DNA of 64,000 bases from Streptococcus suis YS161 (GCF_002760245.1 NZ_ASCA01000050.1:1-64000); one strand, 5' to 3'; positions 28,639 to 38,279 are shown, counted from the first letter of the stretch. A program made the numbers and translations. The notes: generated from the sequence alone by a model not told the origin.

Positions 28639-28682
28639 CGGGTGATGATACCGAGTTGATAGAAACTACATATCATCATCCG
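28639..28682 (-). terminator. Probable terminator after the CPBP gene
   Basis: CGGATGATGATA pairs with TATCATCACCCG across a 20-base loop, followed by TTTTATT on the minus strand; about 60 bases after the stop at 28746. Confidence 0.5.
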
Positions 28683-28745
28683 TTTGTCAGCTGTAGGGAG
28701 AAAGAAATTTTATCCGATTAGCTTGATGTCCGTTCTTCTCATTGT

Positions 28746-29510
28746 TTACCCTGCAATAAACAATGAGAAGAAACTTGTACCAACCATATCCGCAAGAGCA
28801 TGCCCTAAGAAATATGGCAATAAATTATCATTTTTCCTTGTGTACATGTAGTAATAGAAAAGACCGAAGGCTACCCCAATAACAAGAGCAGATACCATTC
28901 CTTGATAGGTATGGAAAGATATACGGACAATTGTTGAAAAGAGTAAGACCAGCGAACGCTTTTTCTTATCTGTACTCAACAATAAGCCTAAGAAAAAGAA
29001 CTCTTCATAGAAGCCATTAAACAAGGAATAGATAACTGTACTGTAGTCAACAGCTAGGAAACGGTTGAGCACTGTCATGATATTCCAGTCATAGTAAGGC
29101 AAGTATCCGAGGAAATTATACCCACCAGACAGATCTGGAATATATGAAAAAGCTGTAAATGCCAAATCGCTAATCAGACCAGCACCGATGAAAATCAGTG
29201 GTCCCCAGAGCAAAACTCTCCACTCTAATTTTACTTTTAGCTGCTTGAAATCATAATTCCGAATCAATAAATACACCAGGGCAAACAGGAATAATTTTCC
29301 TTGATTAGCTAGAGCCCACCAATTATCGGCTGGACTAAACGACAGAACTCCTGTTTCAACGGTTTCTGTTGCGGAAAATGATGCTATCCATTGCATGGTT
29401 GAGGTATAAATAGCGTTACCACATAAAATCATTGTGATAATAATCAAGTCTATCCAAGTGAGTTCTTTTAAGGGCTTTATTGGACGAATGCGTCTCAGTA
29501 AGCTTTTCAC
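28746..29510 (-). CDS. CPBP-family intramembrane protease, degenerate motif
   Basis: 254 residues with about seven membrane segments. CPBP (Abi/Rce1-like) motifs appear as EEFFFLG (motif 1, normally EExxxR, here Leu replaces Arg), HTYQG (motif 2 His) and FLGHALAD (motif 3 His). Family members cleave prenylated or antimicrobial-peptide precursors or act in self-immunity; the loss of the motif 1 Arg may reduce or alter activity. Standing alone with no bacteriocin genes beside it. Confidence 0.78.
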   Translation of the reverse strand: MKSLLRRIRPIKPLKELTWIDLIIITMILCGNAIYTSTMQWIASFSATETVETGVLSFSPADNWWALANQGKLFLFALVYLLIRNYDFKQLKVKLEWRVLLWGPLIFIGAGLISDLAFTAFSYIPDLSGGYNFLGYLPYYDWNIMTVLNRFLAVDYSTVIYSLFNGFYEEFFFLGLLLSTDKKKRSLVLLFSTIVRISFHTYQGMVSALVIGVAFGLFYYYMYTRKNDNLLPYFLGHALADMVGTSFFSLFIAG

Positions 29511-29578
29511 TTTTTCCTCCTTATAGTGTATTTTTTATTACAAATATACGAAAAATTTTATAGAATTTTTAAAACATT

Positions 29579-30262
29579 CTATAGTAAGTCTAATAATTCT
29601 TGATAGCTACTGATTGTATAGGTTGGAACTGCCTTACTATTATTTATCATATGAGTCGGATTGTACCAAACAGTATCCATGCCAGCATTATTGCCGCCTT
29701 GAATATCTGCTGTCAAACTGTCTCCAATCATTAAGGCTTGGTCAAACTGAAAACCTGAAATCTGCTCTGCTATTTTTTCATAAAAATCAGCCGCAGGCTT
29801 TTGCGTCCCCATCTGCTCAGAAATAAATACTTCTTTAAAATACGATTGAATCGGTGAGTGAAGCAAGCGATTTTCCTGTATATAGGTCACGCCGTTGGTC
29901 GCTGCATAAATCTGGTAGCCTCGGTGTGTCAATTCCTGCAAAAGCTTATCTGCACCTGTAAAAATTTGTCCCTGCCGCCCAATAAATTCTTGGTAGCGCA
30001 AGGCCATCTCCCTTCCATCAACTTGCCGACCAAAGTGGGCAAAGGTTCTAGAAAATCGCGTATCAATCAACTCTTTTTTAGTAATAAGACCTTTTTCTAA
30101 GTCCTTCCACATGCCTTGATTTAGAGGGCGATAGACATCTTTAAAAGCTTGAATATCTTCAACCTCCATAGCTGTCAAAAACTGGGTTAAGGCTACTTCT
30201 TCTCCACGGCTAAAATCAAGAAGAGTATGGTCAAGATCAAAGAGTAAGTGTTTGTATTGCAA
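29579..30262 (-). CDS. YjjG-family HAD nucleotidase
   Basis: 227-residue HAD hydrolase. Motif I DLDHTLLDF (nucleophile Asp9, acid Asp11), motif II ATNG, Lys in KPAADFY and motif IV GDSLTADIQGG are in place, with the helical cap typical of subfamily I. It is close to YjjG/YfnB pyrimidine 5'-nucleotidases, which clear non-canonical nucleotides. Single gene followed upstream by a BOX-like repeat. Confidence 0.88.
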   Translation of the reverse strand: MQYKHLLFDLDHTLLDFSRGEEVALTQFLTAMEVEDIQAFKDVYRPLNQGMWKDLEKGLITKKELIDTRFSRTFAHFGRQVDGREMALRYQEFIGRQGQIFTGADKLLQELTHRGYQIYAATNGVTYIQENRLLHSPIQSYFKEVFISEQMGTQKPAADFYEKIAEQISGFQFDQALMIGDSLTADIQGGNNAGMDTVWYNPTHMINNSKAVPTYTISSYQELLDLL

Positions 30263-30382
30263 GATGATAAGTCCTTTCTAAGCAGAAACTACTGAAACGA
30301 TGTCAGGCAGTATATCTAAAGTATACCACAGTTTCTAAAAAAATAGCTCCGTGTCCTAGGCTCTATTATACTGTTTTTCAGA

Positions 30383-30533
30383 TTTCATACTCTTTAAAAC
30401 GTTGTCAACTTGCCTCGATGAGTGAAAAGCTCCTGTGGAGCTTTTTAGCCTGTTGCCTTGAAATAAGAAAGCAACAGAGTTCTATCATCGGCTTCGTTTC
30501 CTAGTCTACTTTTGATTTTCGAAGAGTATGAAT
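30383..30533. repeat. BOX-like element
   Basis: Bounded by inverted TTCATACTCTTTAAAAC (30384-30400) and GATTTTCGAAGAGTATGAA (about 30514-30532). Read on the minus strand it begins ATACTCTTCGAAAATC, the familiar boxA start of pneumococcal BOX elements. An internal AAAAGCTCC-ACAGGAGCTTTT-type hairpin (about 30429-30450) takes the place of boxB. It fills most of the 315-base gap between the YjjG and GIY-YIG genes. Confidence 0.65.
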
Positions 30534-30577
30534 AAAAAAAATACAACACATTTAATGCATTGTATTTTAATCACTAT

Positions 30578-30964
30578 CTATATTTCCAGAAAATTAGCCA
30601 CCGCTTCTTTTTTTCTAGAAATGGGTAACATACGATCAATAAGTCCACTCTGTAACAGAGGTGCAATGTTTTTTATATATTCTTTTTCCTTATTTCTTCT
30701 GATACCCATCTTAACTTCTTCGTGCAAAACTTCAAAAGCTAAGATAAGATTTTGACTACGTAGTATCTCATCATTCATACCGAAATATAATGGATTTTTT
30801 CTTAATTGGTATAAATGCTGGGCACATCTTATCAGCATAGAAAATGATTCACCGATATACAAGACACACCGTTCACCATCAACTTTCTGAAGTGAAATTT
30901 GGTATACCCCTCCCTTGATGGCTTTTATAACATCATTTTGAAAAAATTGTACCTGAAGATTCAT
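30578..30964 (-). CDS. Stand-alone GIY-YIG-like protein after pcrA
   Basis: 128 residues with a variant GIY-YIG core: GVY (19-21), LYIG (35-38), Arg46 and His50 in the following helix (RCAQHL). The distal glutamate expected of active nucleases is not obvious; candidates lie in KEKEYI. It starts two bases after the pcrA stop, so the two are translated together. It may be a small nuclease acting with the helicase, or a degenerate DNA-binding relative. Confidence 0.65.
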   Translation of the reverse strand: MNLQVQFFQNDVIKAIKGGVYQISLQKVDGERCVLYIGESFSMLIRCAQHLYQLRKNPLYFGMNDEILRSQNLILAFEVLHEEVKMGIRRNKEKEYIKNIAPLLQSGLIDRMLPISRKKEAVANFLEI

Positions 30965-30966
30965 CC

Positions 30967-33246
30967 CTACTCTTCCTTACTTATCGGTGCTAAGCTTGCC
31001 AAGACTTTTTTGAGGCCCATTTCTGGGAAATTGATTTTGAGTTCTTGATTGCTGCCTGAACCTGATACTTCAAGAACAGTTCCACGACCCCATTTCTTGT
31101 GGACTGCGATGTCACCAACTGACCAGTTGGTGCCTGAGCTTGACGATTGGTTGCTTGATGCGAAGGGCATACTGCCTCCGAGCTTGACGGATGGTTGTAC
31201 GGATGCTTTTCGACTTTGCATGGCTTGTTGCAAACTCATGCCTTGTCCAAACTGTGTCGCTCTGCCATTGACATAAGAAGCCTTAAAGCTAGTATTGGCT
31301 GGACGAGCAAGGCCTTGATAATCAAGCAAGTCACTGGAAATTTCGCGGATAAAGCGGCTTGGTTGGTTGTAGTTGGTGCGACCGAAAAGGAGTCGAGAAT
31401 TGGCATTGGTCAGGTAAAGAGTCTGCTCAGCACGGGTGATTCCTACGTAAGCCAAACGACGTTCTTCTTCCAATTCGTCCTCTTCTTCTGCTGCACGACT
31501 AAGTGGGAAGACATTTTCCTCCATACCAATCAAGAAGACAACAGGAAATTCCAGCCCTTTGGCTGCGTGGAGGGTCATAAGAGTCACTTCTGAAGATTCT
31601 GTATCGCCATCATCTGTGTCAGCAATCAGTGCCAAATCAAGCAGGAAGCGTGTCAAGCGATCCAGACCTGTCTCTTCTTCCTCAACATCCTTTTCATCAA
31701 AGTTTTTGGTAACAGATAGGAATTCCTGGATGTTTTCAATGCGGGCATTTGCTTCCAGCGTATTTTGTGCTGCAAGGGCATCGATGTAGCCTGTTTGGTG
31801 CAATACTGCCTCGACTACTTGGGTAACCGTCAAATTGTCTAATTGATTGCGAAGATTATAGAGGAGATTGGCTAGGTCAAAGACTGCCTGTGCTGCCTTA
31901 CCTTTAATCGGCGATAACATAATATCCTGAGAAGCTTCTAGCAAGGACATGCTGTGGCTGGTCGCAAAATCACGGAGTTTGTCAACCGTACCAGGTCCAA
32001 CGCCACGTTTTGGCTCATTGACAATCCGTTCATAGGAGATATTATCCGATGGATTTGCGATGATATTCAAATAAGAAATCACATCCCGGATTTCCTTACG
32101 GCTGTAGAACTTGGTGCCTCCAACCATGGTATAAGGGATATTGGACTTGAGCAGGGCTTCTTCAATGGTACGGGATTGGGCATTGGTACGATAGAGAACT
32201 GCAAAATCCTTATAAGCCTTGCCTTCTCGGTACAACTGGTCAATCTGCCCTGCGACAAAAATCGCCTCATCATTCTCATCTCTGGCACGATAGTAAGTAA
32301 TCAAATCCCCTTGGGCATTCTGTGTCCAGAGTTTTTTGGGACGTCGATTGCGGTTGTTTTCGATGACCTCATTGGCAGCCTGCAAGACGTTCTTGGTCGA
32401 ACGATAGTTTTCCTCCAAAAGCACAACCTTGCTCTCTGGATAGTCCTTTTCAAAGTCCAGGATATTTTGCATATCCGCACCACGCCAACCATAGATAGAC
32501 TGGTCCGCATCACCGACCACGCAGATATTCTTGAAACGTGATGCCAGGAGCTTGACCAATTGGTACTGGGCATGGTTGGTATCCTGATACTCATCGACAT
32601 GGATATACTGGAATTTCTGCTGGTAATAGGTCAGGACATCTGGATTTTGGTCAAAAAGGCGGAGCGTCAACATGATTAAATCATCAAAGTCAACGGCTTC
32701 TGACTGTCTTAGTTCCTTTTGATAAGCCGTGTAGCATTTAGCAACAATCTGCGTGTATAGGTCGCCTGCCTGCGCTTCAAATGCCTTGTCATCAATCAAG
32801 TCGTTTTTGGCATTGGAAATGGTTCCCAGGATAGAACGTTCACTCCACTTTTTCGGATCTAGATTGAGACTTTTTAAAATCCGTTTCATGAGGCTACGTT
32901 GCTCGCCTGGATCGACAATGGTAAAATTGCGATTATAACCAATATGGTCAGCATCCCGACGCAAAATCCGCACACACATGGAGTGGAAGGTAGCAATCAA
33001 ACAGTCTTGCGTAGCAGGATTGAGGGCGTAGGCCCGCTCCTTCATCTCACGCGCCGCCTTGTTTGTAAAGGTAATAGCCAAAATATTCCAAGGATTGACC
33101 ATTTTCTCATCAATCAAGTAGGCAATGCGGTGTGTTAAGACTCGCGTCTTACCTGAACCGGCACCTGCCATAATCAAGAGCGGACCTTCAGTTGTCTGCA
33201 CCGCTTCCGCCTGTCTATCATTCATTCCGTTTAATAATGGGTTCAT
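30967..33246 (-). CDS. pcrA: ATP-dependent DNA helicase PcrA
   Basis: 759-residue UvrD/Rep superfamily 1A helicase, essential in Gram-positives for repair and replication of some plasmids. Walker A AGAGSGKTRVL, motif Ia TFTNKAAREMKER, motif II DEYQDTN, motif III GDADQSIYGWRGAD, motif V LMTLHAAKGLEFPVV and motif VI RRLAYVGITRA are present. The C-terminal Tudor-like RNA polymerase-interaction segment (WSVGDIAVHKKWGRGTV) is intact. The GIY-YIG gene follows at once. Confidence 0.96.
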   Translation of the reverse strand: MNPLLNGMNDRQAEAVQTTEGPLLIMAGAGSGKTRVLTHRIAYLIDEKMVNPWNILAITFTNKAAREMKERAYALNPATQDCLIATFHSMCVRILRRDADHIGYNRNFTIVDPGEQRSLMKRILKSLNLDPKKWSERSILGTISNAKNDLIDDKAFEAQAGDLYTQIVAKCYTAYQKELRQSEAVDFDDLIMLTLRLFDQNPDVLTYYQQKFQYIHVDEYQDTNHAQYQLVKLLASRFKNICVVGDADQSIYGWRGADMQNILDFEKDYPESKVVLLEENYRSTKNVLQAANEVIENNRNRRPKKLWTQNAQGDLITYYRARDENDEAIFVAGQIDQLYREGKAYKDFAVLYRTNAQSRTIEEALLKSNIPYTMVGGTKFYSRKEIRDVISYLNIIANPSDNISYERIVNEPKRGVGPGTVDKLRDFATSHSMSLLEASQDIMLSPIKGKAAQAVFDLANLLYNLRNQLDNLTVTQVVEAVLHQTGYIDALAAQNTLEANARIENIQEFLSVTKNFDEKDVEEEETGLDRLTRFLLDLALIADTDDGDTESSEVTLMTLHAAKGLEFPVVFLIGMEENVFPLSRAAEEEDELEEERRLAYVGITRAEQTLYLTNANSRLLFGRTNYNQPSRFIREISSDLLDYQGLARPANTSFKASYVNGRATQFGQGMSLQQAMQSRKASVQPSVKLGGSMPFASSNQSSSSGTNWSVGDIAVHKKWGRGTVLEVSGSGSNQELKINFPEMGLKKVLASLAPISKEE

Positions 33247-33799
33247 TTTCTCATACTTTCTTAGAACATGTATTACAAGTGGAGTGCTTTTAAATAAGAG
33301 ATAGTTTTTCGCTAATCAAGGCAGTTTTTTGAAGGAATACCAACTGTATCGTCATTTAGTTTTTCTTTTATTACTTCGACGTACGAGAAAACTTCGTTTC
33401 CCTATTTCCAACTTCAAACACTCCACTGGAGTGTTTGAACTCGCCTTGCCTGATTGAAACAGTCTGGGGGACTGTTTCAAGTCAATGTCTAGAAACAAGA
33501 AAGCATTGAGTTATGCCTGCGGCTGTTGATGCGAACTTTGTTCGCTTTATTTCCAACCTCCAACTATCTACCAGATAGTTGGAGCGAGTACTAAAAGTAA
33601 ACTAAAAGACTATATTTTGAAAAAACTAACGATGAGTAGCTGAAAAACTAGCCTTAGATAGAAGTACTACACTGTGAATACAGGTTCGTTATAATCATTC
33701 TCTCCATTATACCAAAAAATCACTCGATAAGCAGTTGCAATGTGATAGATGGCGAGCAAAAAAGCCCAGAGTCATCTCTGAGCTTTTGTATTCAATTAA
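33247..33799. repeat. Nested repeat: family A copy 3 containing family B with hairpin modules
   Basis: No gene is seen. Family A ends lie at 33268 (TGTATTACAAG) and 33683 (GTGAATACAG). It is interrupted after CAACTGTAT by a family B (RUP-like) element, 33349-33613, whose terminal repeats are GTCATTTAGTTTTTCTTTTA and the complement of TAAAAGTAAACTAAAAGAC. Compared with the simple B copy at 50079-50176, three extra segments occur inside, each with a hairpin: AAACACTCCA/TGGAGTGTTT, TTGAAACAGTC/GACTGTTTCAA and CCAACTATCT/AGATAGTTGG. See findings. Confidence 0.8.
33758..33790 (-). terminator. nox terminator
   Basis: On the minus strand AAAGCTCAGAG-ATGA-CTCTGGGCTTTTTT, ten bases after the nox stop codon; strong stem and U-tail. 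Confidence 0.85.
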
Positions 33800-35167
33800 T
33801 TATTCAGCACCCAAGGCAGCTACTGTGATGTAGTTGTAAGGTTTGTTGAAGTGTGGCAAGAAGAACAAGTCTGTCAATGCCAATTTTTCGATTGTTACGC
33901 CTTCTTGGATTGCCAATGAGAAGAGGTGGATACCCAATGAGATGTCTTCACGAGCAGCCATTTGCGCACCAAGGATACGACGTGAATCTTTATCGTAAAC
34001 AATCTTGATTGTAACTGGGAAGTTACCATGCTCCATGAATTCTGGTTTTTGGTTGTCTGTTACTTCAGTAACAGCAGCGTTCAAACCAAGACGAGTAGCT
34101 TTTTCAAGTGTCAAACCTGTTGATACAAGGTTAAGACCATAGATAGAGATACCGTTAGAACCTTGTACACCGATACCTTCAAGGTCAGTGCCACAGATGT
34201 TGTGAGCTGCTACGATACCAGTACGTACTGCGTTTGAAGCCAAAGCGATGTAGCTTGTGTCGCCAGTAGCGTTGTCGTAGATAGTTGCACAGTCACCGAT
34301 AGCATAAACGCCTGGGATTGAAGTTTCTTGGCGTTTGTTTACAAGGAAGGCACCATTACGGAAGCGCTCAATTCCTTCACCTGCAAATGCAGTGTTTGGA
34401 CGGAAACCAACAGCCAAGATAACCATGTCAACATCGTATTCATTCTTGTCAGTGATGATTTTCTCAACTTTGCCATCACCAGCAACTTCTTGAACAGTTT
34501 CGCCAAAGGCAAGTTGAATACCATGCTCTTCCAAGTTTTTAGCCATAAGGTCTGACAAGTCGCGGTCATAGTACCCAGCCAAACATGTATCTACAACGTC
34601 GATAAGGATAACTTCTTTACCTTTACGTTGGAATGCTTCTGCAAGCTCAACACCGATGTAACCAGCACCAACTACTGCTACGCGGTTGATGTCTTTGTTT
34701 TTCAATTTTTCAATAACATCTGCTGAGTTTTGGTACAATTTTACGAATTGCAAGTTTTCAAGAGTTGCTTCAAATTCAAGAGAACCTTCTTTGATTTCAG
34801 CTCCTTTGATTGGTGGCAAGATAGGTTGTGAACCAGTTGCGAAAAGAAGTTTTTCAAATGATTCAACATGTTCTTGACCATTTACAAGTGCAGTAACTGT
34901 TTTTGCATCGTAGTCAATATTTGTAACAGGTGACTCCATGTATACTGTCGCGCCCAAGCTCTCCAACTCTTCTTTGTTTGAGTAGAAAAGTCCTTCAGGA
35001 CCGCCAATTTGCTCACCAATCCACAAAGCCATACCACAACCCAAGAATGAAATATTTGAGTTTTGGTCAAATACAACGATTTCGTTTTCTTGACCATAAT
35101 TTGTCAACATAGTTTTGATTGCGGCAGTACCAGCATGGTTAGCACCGACAACAACGATTTTAGCCAT
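33800..35167 (-). CDS. nox: Water-forming NADH oxidase
   Basis: 455-residue FAD enzyme that reduces O2 to water with NADH, regenerating NAD+ and protecting against oxygen. The FAD-binding [14 protein letters not shown], the redox-active Cys44 in [11 protein letters not shown], the NADH-binding [14 protein letters not shown] and the second FAD motif YAIGDCATI are all present. The start [13 protein letters not shown] at 35167 is the family N-terminus; the five-residue longer frame is not supported. TTGTAA and TATAAT, 18 bases apart, lie at 35236-35241 and 35212-35217. Confidence 0.95.
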   Translation of the reverse strand: MAKIVVVGANHAGTAAIKTMLTNYGQENEIVVFDQNSNISFLGCGMALWIGEQIGGPEGLFYSNKEELESLGATVYMESPVTNIDYDAKTVTALVNGQEHVESFEKLLFATGSQPILPPIKGAEIKEGSLEFEATLENLQFVKLYQNSADVIEKLKNKDINRVAVVGAGYIGVELAEAFQRKGKEVILIDVVDTCLAGYYDRDLSDLMAKNLEEHGIQLAFGETVQEVAGDGKVEKIITDKNEYDVDMVILAVGFRPNTAFAGEGIERFRNGAFLVNKRQETSIPGVYAIGDCATIYDNATGDTSYIALASNAVRTGIVAAHNICGTDLEGIGVQGSNGISIYGLNLVSTGLTLEKATRLGLNAAVTEVTDNQKPEFMEHGNFPVTIKIVYDKDSRRILGAQMAAREDISLGIHLFSLAIQEGVTIEKLALTDLFFLPHFNKPYNYITVAALGAE

Positions 35168-35211
35168 AATGTGAAATCTCACTTTCGAAAATATATTTTT
35201 TTACAAAGTCT

Positions 35212-35241
35212 ATTATACACTAAAAATGATACCGATTACAA
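35212..35241 (-). promoter_or_regulatory. nox promoter
   Basis: Minus strand TTGTAA, 18-base spacer, TATAAT at 35212-35217, about 45 bases before the ATG. Confidence 0.65.
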
Positions 35242-35325
35242 AATTTTTGCTCAGAATATCACATTTTTTTCAAAAAGTTTTTGAAATGCTATTTTCTTTA
35301 AACAATGTAAAGATATATAAAAGCA

Positions 35326-35352
35326 AAAAACCTAGATTTCTCTAGGTTTCTC
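35326..35352 (-). terminator. Terminator of the ATP-cone gene
   Basis: AAACCTAGA-GAAA-TCTAGGTTTTTTG on the minus strand, directly after the stop at 35353. Confidence 0.8.
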
Positions 35353-35691
35353 TTAACGTACTTGTTCAAAACGCAGATGTACAATAATCTTATCGCCATA
35401 GCCGTTACGTTCCAAATCACGTTGCAAGCGATAGGAAATGTAATGCTCAGCAATAGAAATATACCCTGCATCTAAAAGACGGTGTTCAACTTGCGACTGA
35501 ACCATGCTAATCGTTGGTCGCTCTGTATGAGCTTCTTCCAAGTCAAGCACTACTTTCTTTGTGACCTGAGCAAGATTTTTCCGCCAAGTTTCATCAATGA
35601 CATAGACTGTCTGTGCAGCTTTAATGATGGCTTGGTAGATTTTATCTGGGTCAAATTCAACTATCTCTCCACTACGTTTAATGACTTGCAT
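35353..35691 (-). CDS. ATP-cone domain protein
   Basis: 112 residues almost entirely an ATP-cone: VIKRSGEIVEFDPDKIYQAI at the start, then ISMVQSQVEHRLLDAG and YRLQRDLERNGYG. ATP-cones sense ATP/dATP in ribonucleotide reductases and NrdR; here the cone stands alone. Possible roles are a regulatory adaptor or a relic. The ATG at 35691 has AGAAAGGAG upstream; the 12-residue longer frame is not supported. Monocistronic, with its own terminator. Confidence 0.82.
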   Translation of the reverse strand: MQVIKRSGEIVEFDPDKIYQAIIKAAQTVYVIDETWRKNLAQVTKKVVLDLEEAHTERPTISMVQSQVEHRLLDAGYISIAEHYISYRLQRDLERNGYGDKIIVHLRFEQVR

Positions 35692-35857
35692 AAAAGCTCC
35701 TTTCTGGTTTTCAGTAAACCCTTTCATACTTACATTATCTAGGTTTTTGTGTATTTTGTCAAGTATTCTTTTTCATAAATTTTGCCTTGGCTTATTTTCG
35801 CTGAAAGCCCTTTAGTATGATATAATGGACCTATTAAAATGAAATAAGGAGAAAATC

Positions 35858-37648
35858 ATGACAAACGCAATGCCTAAACGTCAAGAAATTGATGTGCAAT
35901 TAACCTGGGATACGGACATTTTATTTCCGACCCCTGACAACTACAAAGAAAATTTAGCAGCCTACGCTAAGCAAGTGACAGCTTTCGAATCGAATTACAA
36001 AGGAAAGCTAACTGATAAGGATACCATCGTTTCCGCCTTAACAGAATACGAAAAAATCGTTATTCTTGATAGCAGACTTTCCCACTATGCCTTCCTTCCT
36101 TTGGAAGTCGATAAGATGAATACTGAATTGGCGAGCCTGGCCAACGAATACGACCTCGTTTCTGCCAAGGCACGTCCTCAACGAGATTTCCTCTATTCAG
36201 AACTTGGGCAATTAGATGAAGCCTTTCTTCTTGAATTAAAAGAAGAACAACCACAATGGGCTGCTTTCTTCGATGCTATTTTACGAGACAAGCCGCATCA
36301 ACTACACCCACTTCAAGAAGAACTTCTCTCAAACTTCGCCCCAACTTTTGGTCAACCATACAACAACTACGGTGTGACCAAGTTTGAAGATATGACCTTT
36401 GACAACTTCGAGGCAAATGGCGAAACGCTCGGCAATAGCTATGTGCTCTTTGAAAATGATTATGAACTCAGCCACGATACAGAAATCCGTCGCAATTCTG
36501 CTGCTGGTTTCTATTCAACCTTGAAGAAATACAAGAATACAACTGCTGCGACTTACTTGTCTCATATCAAAAACGAACAAATTGAAGCTCGTTTGCGTGG
36601 TTTTGACAGCACAATTGATTTCCTCTTACATCGTCAAAACGTATCACGTGATCTCTTTGACCGTCAAATTGATGTTATCATGAAGGAATTAGCTCCTCAC
36701 ATGCGTCGCTATGTCAAACTGGTTGCCAAGGCTCATGGATTGGACAAGATCACACACGCTGACTTGAAAATCAGTTTGCCTTCTGAATACAATCAACGCA
36801 TTACTCCAGAAGAATCCAAACAATTCTTGATTGACTGCTTGGGCCTTCTTGGAGAAGATTATGTGAAAATGATTGAACAATCATTTGATGAGCGTTGGAT
36901 TGACTTTGCTCAAAACGAAGGTAAGGCTACTGGTGGCTTCTGTGCTACTCTTTACGATGGACCATCCTATATCCTACTTTCATGGACAGGTTTGATGAAC
37001 GAGGTCTTGGTATTAGCTCACGAATTGGGACATGCTGGTCATTTCCAATTAGCTAAGAAACAAAGCGTCCTCAGCTACGATCCATCCCTTTACTTCATCG
37101 AGGCACCTTCTACTGCTAATGAAGTCCTAACATGTAACACCCTTTTGAAAAACAACCAAGACCCTGGCTTCCAAGCTTACTTGATTAGCGAGTTGATCAG
37201 CCGTACTTACTTCCACAACATGGTCACTCACTTGCTTGAAGCAGCCTTCCAACGTGAAGTCTACACTCGTTTGGACAATGAAGAATACCTCAATGGTGAT
37301 ATTCTCTGCCAAATCAAGTTGGATGTCATCAAGGAATTCTGGGGTGAAGACTTTGAAATCGGTGACGATGCAGGTCTTATCTGGATGCGTCAACCGCACT
37401 ACTACATTGGTTTGTATCCATATACCTACTCAGCTGGTTTGACCATCGGTACGGCTATGGCGAAACAATTGGAAGAAAAGCCTGAAGAAGTTGTTGAAAA
37501 ATGGTTGGAAACCTTGTCACTCGGTGCAAGTCTTTCTGCCCAAGACCTTGCTAAGCACGCAGGTGTTGATGTTTCGACTGACCAGCCACTCAAAGAAACC
37601 ATCGCCTATGTCGGTTCCTTGGTTGATAAATTGGAAACACTTATCTAA
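35858..37648 (+). CDS. pepF: Oligoendopeptidase F
   Basis: 596-residue cytoplasmic M3-family zinc peptidase that degrades oligopeptides. The zinc motif HELGH (in LAHELGHAGHF) and the downstream Glu in YFIEAPSTANEV provide the ligands. AAGGAG stands six bases before the ATG, and an extended -10 (TGATATAAT, 35818-35826) about 30 bases upstream. Ends in a strong terminator. Confidence 0.94.
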   Translation: MTNAMPKRQEIDVQLTWDTDILFPTPDNYKENLAAYAKQVTAFESNYKGKLTDKDTIVSALTEYEKIVILDSRLSHYAFLPLEVDKMNTELASLANEYDLVSAKARPQRDFLYSELGQLDEAFLLELKEEQPQWAAFFDAILRDKPHQLHPLQEELLSNFAPTFGQPYNNYGVTKFEDMTFDNFEANGETLGNSYVLFENDYELSHDTEIRRNSAAGFYSTLKKYKNTTAATYLSHIKNEQIEARLRGFDSTIDFLLHRQNVSRDLFDRQIDVIMKELAPHMRRYVKLVAKAHGLDKITHADLKISLPSEYNQRITPEESKQFLIDCLGLLGEDYVKMIEQSFDERWIDFAQNEGKATGGFCATLYDGPSYILLSWTGLMNEVLVLAHELGHAGHFQLAKKQSVLSYDPSLYFIEAPSTANEVLTCNTLLKNNQDPGFQAYLISELISRTYFHNMVTHLLEAAFQREVYTRLDNEEYLNGDILCQIKLDVIKEFWGEDFEIGDDAGLIWMRQPHYYIGLYPYTYSAGLTIGTAMAKQLEEKPEEVVEKWLETLSLGASLSAQDLAKHAGVDVSTDQPLKETIAYVGSLVDKLETLI

Positions 37649-37657
37649 GACAAATAA

Positions 37658-37690
37658 AAGACTTGAACTTATTTGTTCAGGTCTTTTTGT
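37658..37690. terminator. pepF terminator
   Basis: AAAGACTTGAAC (37659-37670) pairs with GTTCAGGTCTTT (37677-37688), then TT; it covers the end of the convergent esterase-like gene. Confidence 0.85.
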
Positions 37691-38279
37691 CTATTCTTTC
37701 TTGATACCAATTTTTGATATAGGTCAATTCATCCTGACTTAAAAAATGTCCCTTGTCAAAACGAGCTAGGTTGGCTCTGGGAAAAGCTGACGCTTGCCAG
37801 TCATCTACAAGATTTTTAAGAGCGACTTGGTCGACGAGTTGGTCATTCTGCCCCAGTGTAAACAATATCTCTGCTCTGCTATTTTCCATAGGAAATGCAT
37901 AATCTAAGGCTGAGGGATGGAGCAAGATATAATTGTCCGCCAGGTTTGACTGTTTGGTCAACAAGCCCATGATAAAATTTGCACTGTTTGAAAAGCCAAC
38001 GAAGGTAACCTGCTGGTAGGGCTGATTGTCTAAGTCCTGCCAAAAATCCAGAAAAGCCGACAAGCGCATTTCAAAATCGACAAGATCCAGCTGACCGTCA
38101 ATGAGAGGTGCAAAGAAACGCCTTTCCCTGCCTTGACCCCAACTTCCATCCAAGGAAAGGACAGAAGCTTTTGGATCCAGCTGTTGGTGGAGAAAGAGCA
38201 TGGATTCCTTGTTACCACCTGTTCCGTGGAAAAAGACCAAAAGACGGGGACTGGTCCCTTTGACAAAGCGATAATCCAT
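37677..38279 (-). CDS. Alpha/beta-hydrolase (MhqD-like carboxylesterase)
   Basis: 200-residue serine hydrolase. The oxyanion region FFHGTGGN, nucleophile Ser97 in GFSNSA, acid Asp in LGQNDQLV and His in KGHFLS form the triad. Paired with the ring-cleaving dioxygenase just upstream (12 bases between stop and start), it matches the MhqO-MhqD pairs that handle quinones and catechols in Firmicutes. The dioxygenase partner carries a nonsense codon, so the pathway may be crippled here. Confidence 0.82.
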   Translation of the reverse strand: MDYRFVKGTSPRLLVFFHGTGGNKESMLFLHQQLDPKASVLSLDGSWGQGRERRFFAPLIDGQLDLVDFEMRLSAFLDFWQDLDNQPYQQVTFVGFSNSANFIMGLLTKQSNLADNYILLHPSALDYAFPMENSRAEILFTLGQNDQLVDQVALKNLVDDWQASAFPRANLARFDKGHFLSQDELTYIKNWYQERIDKKT

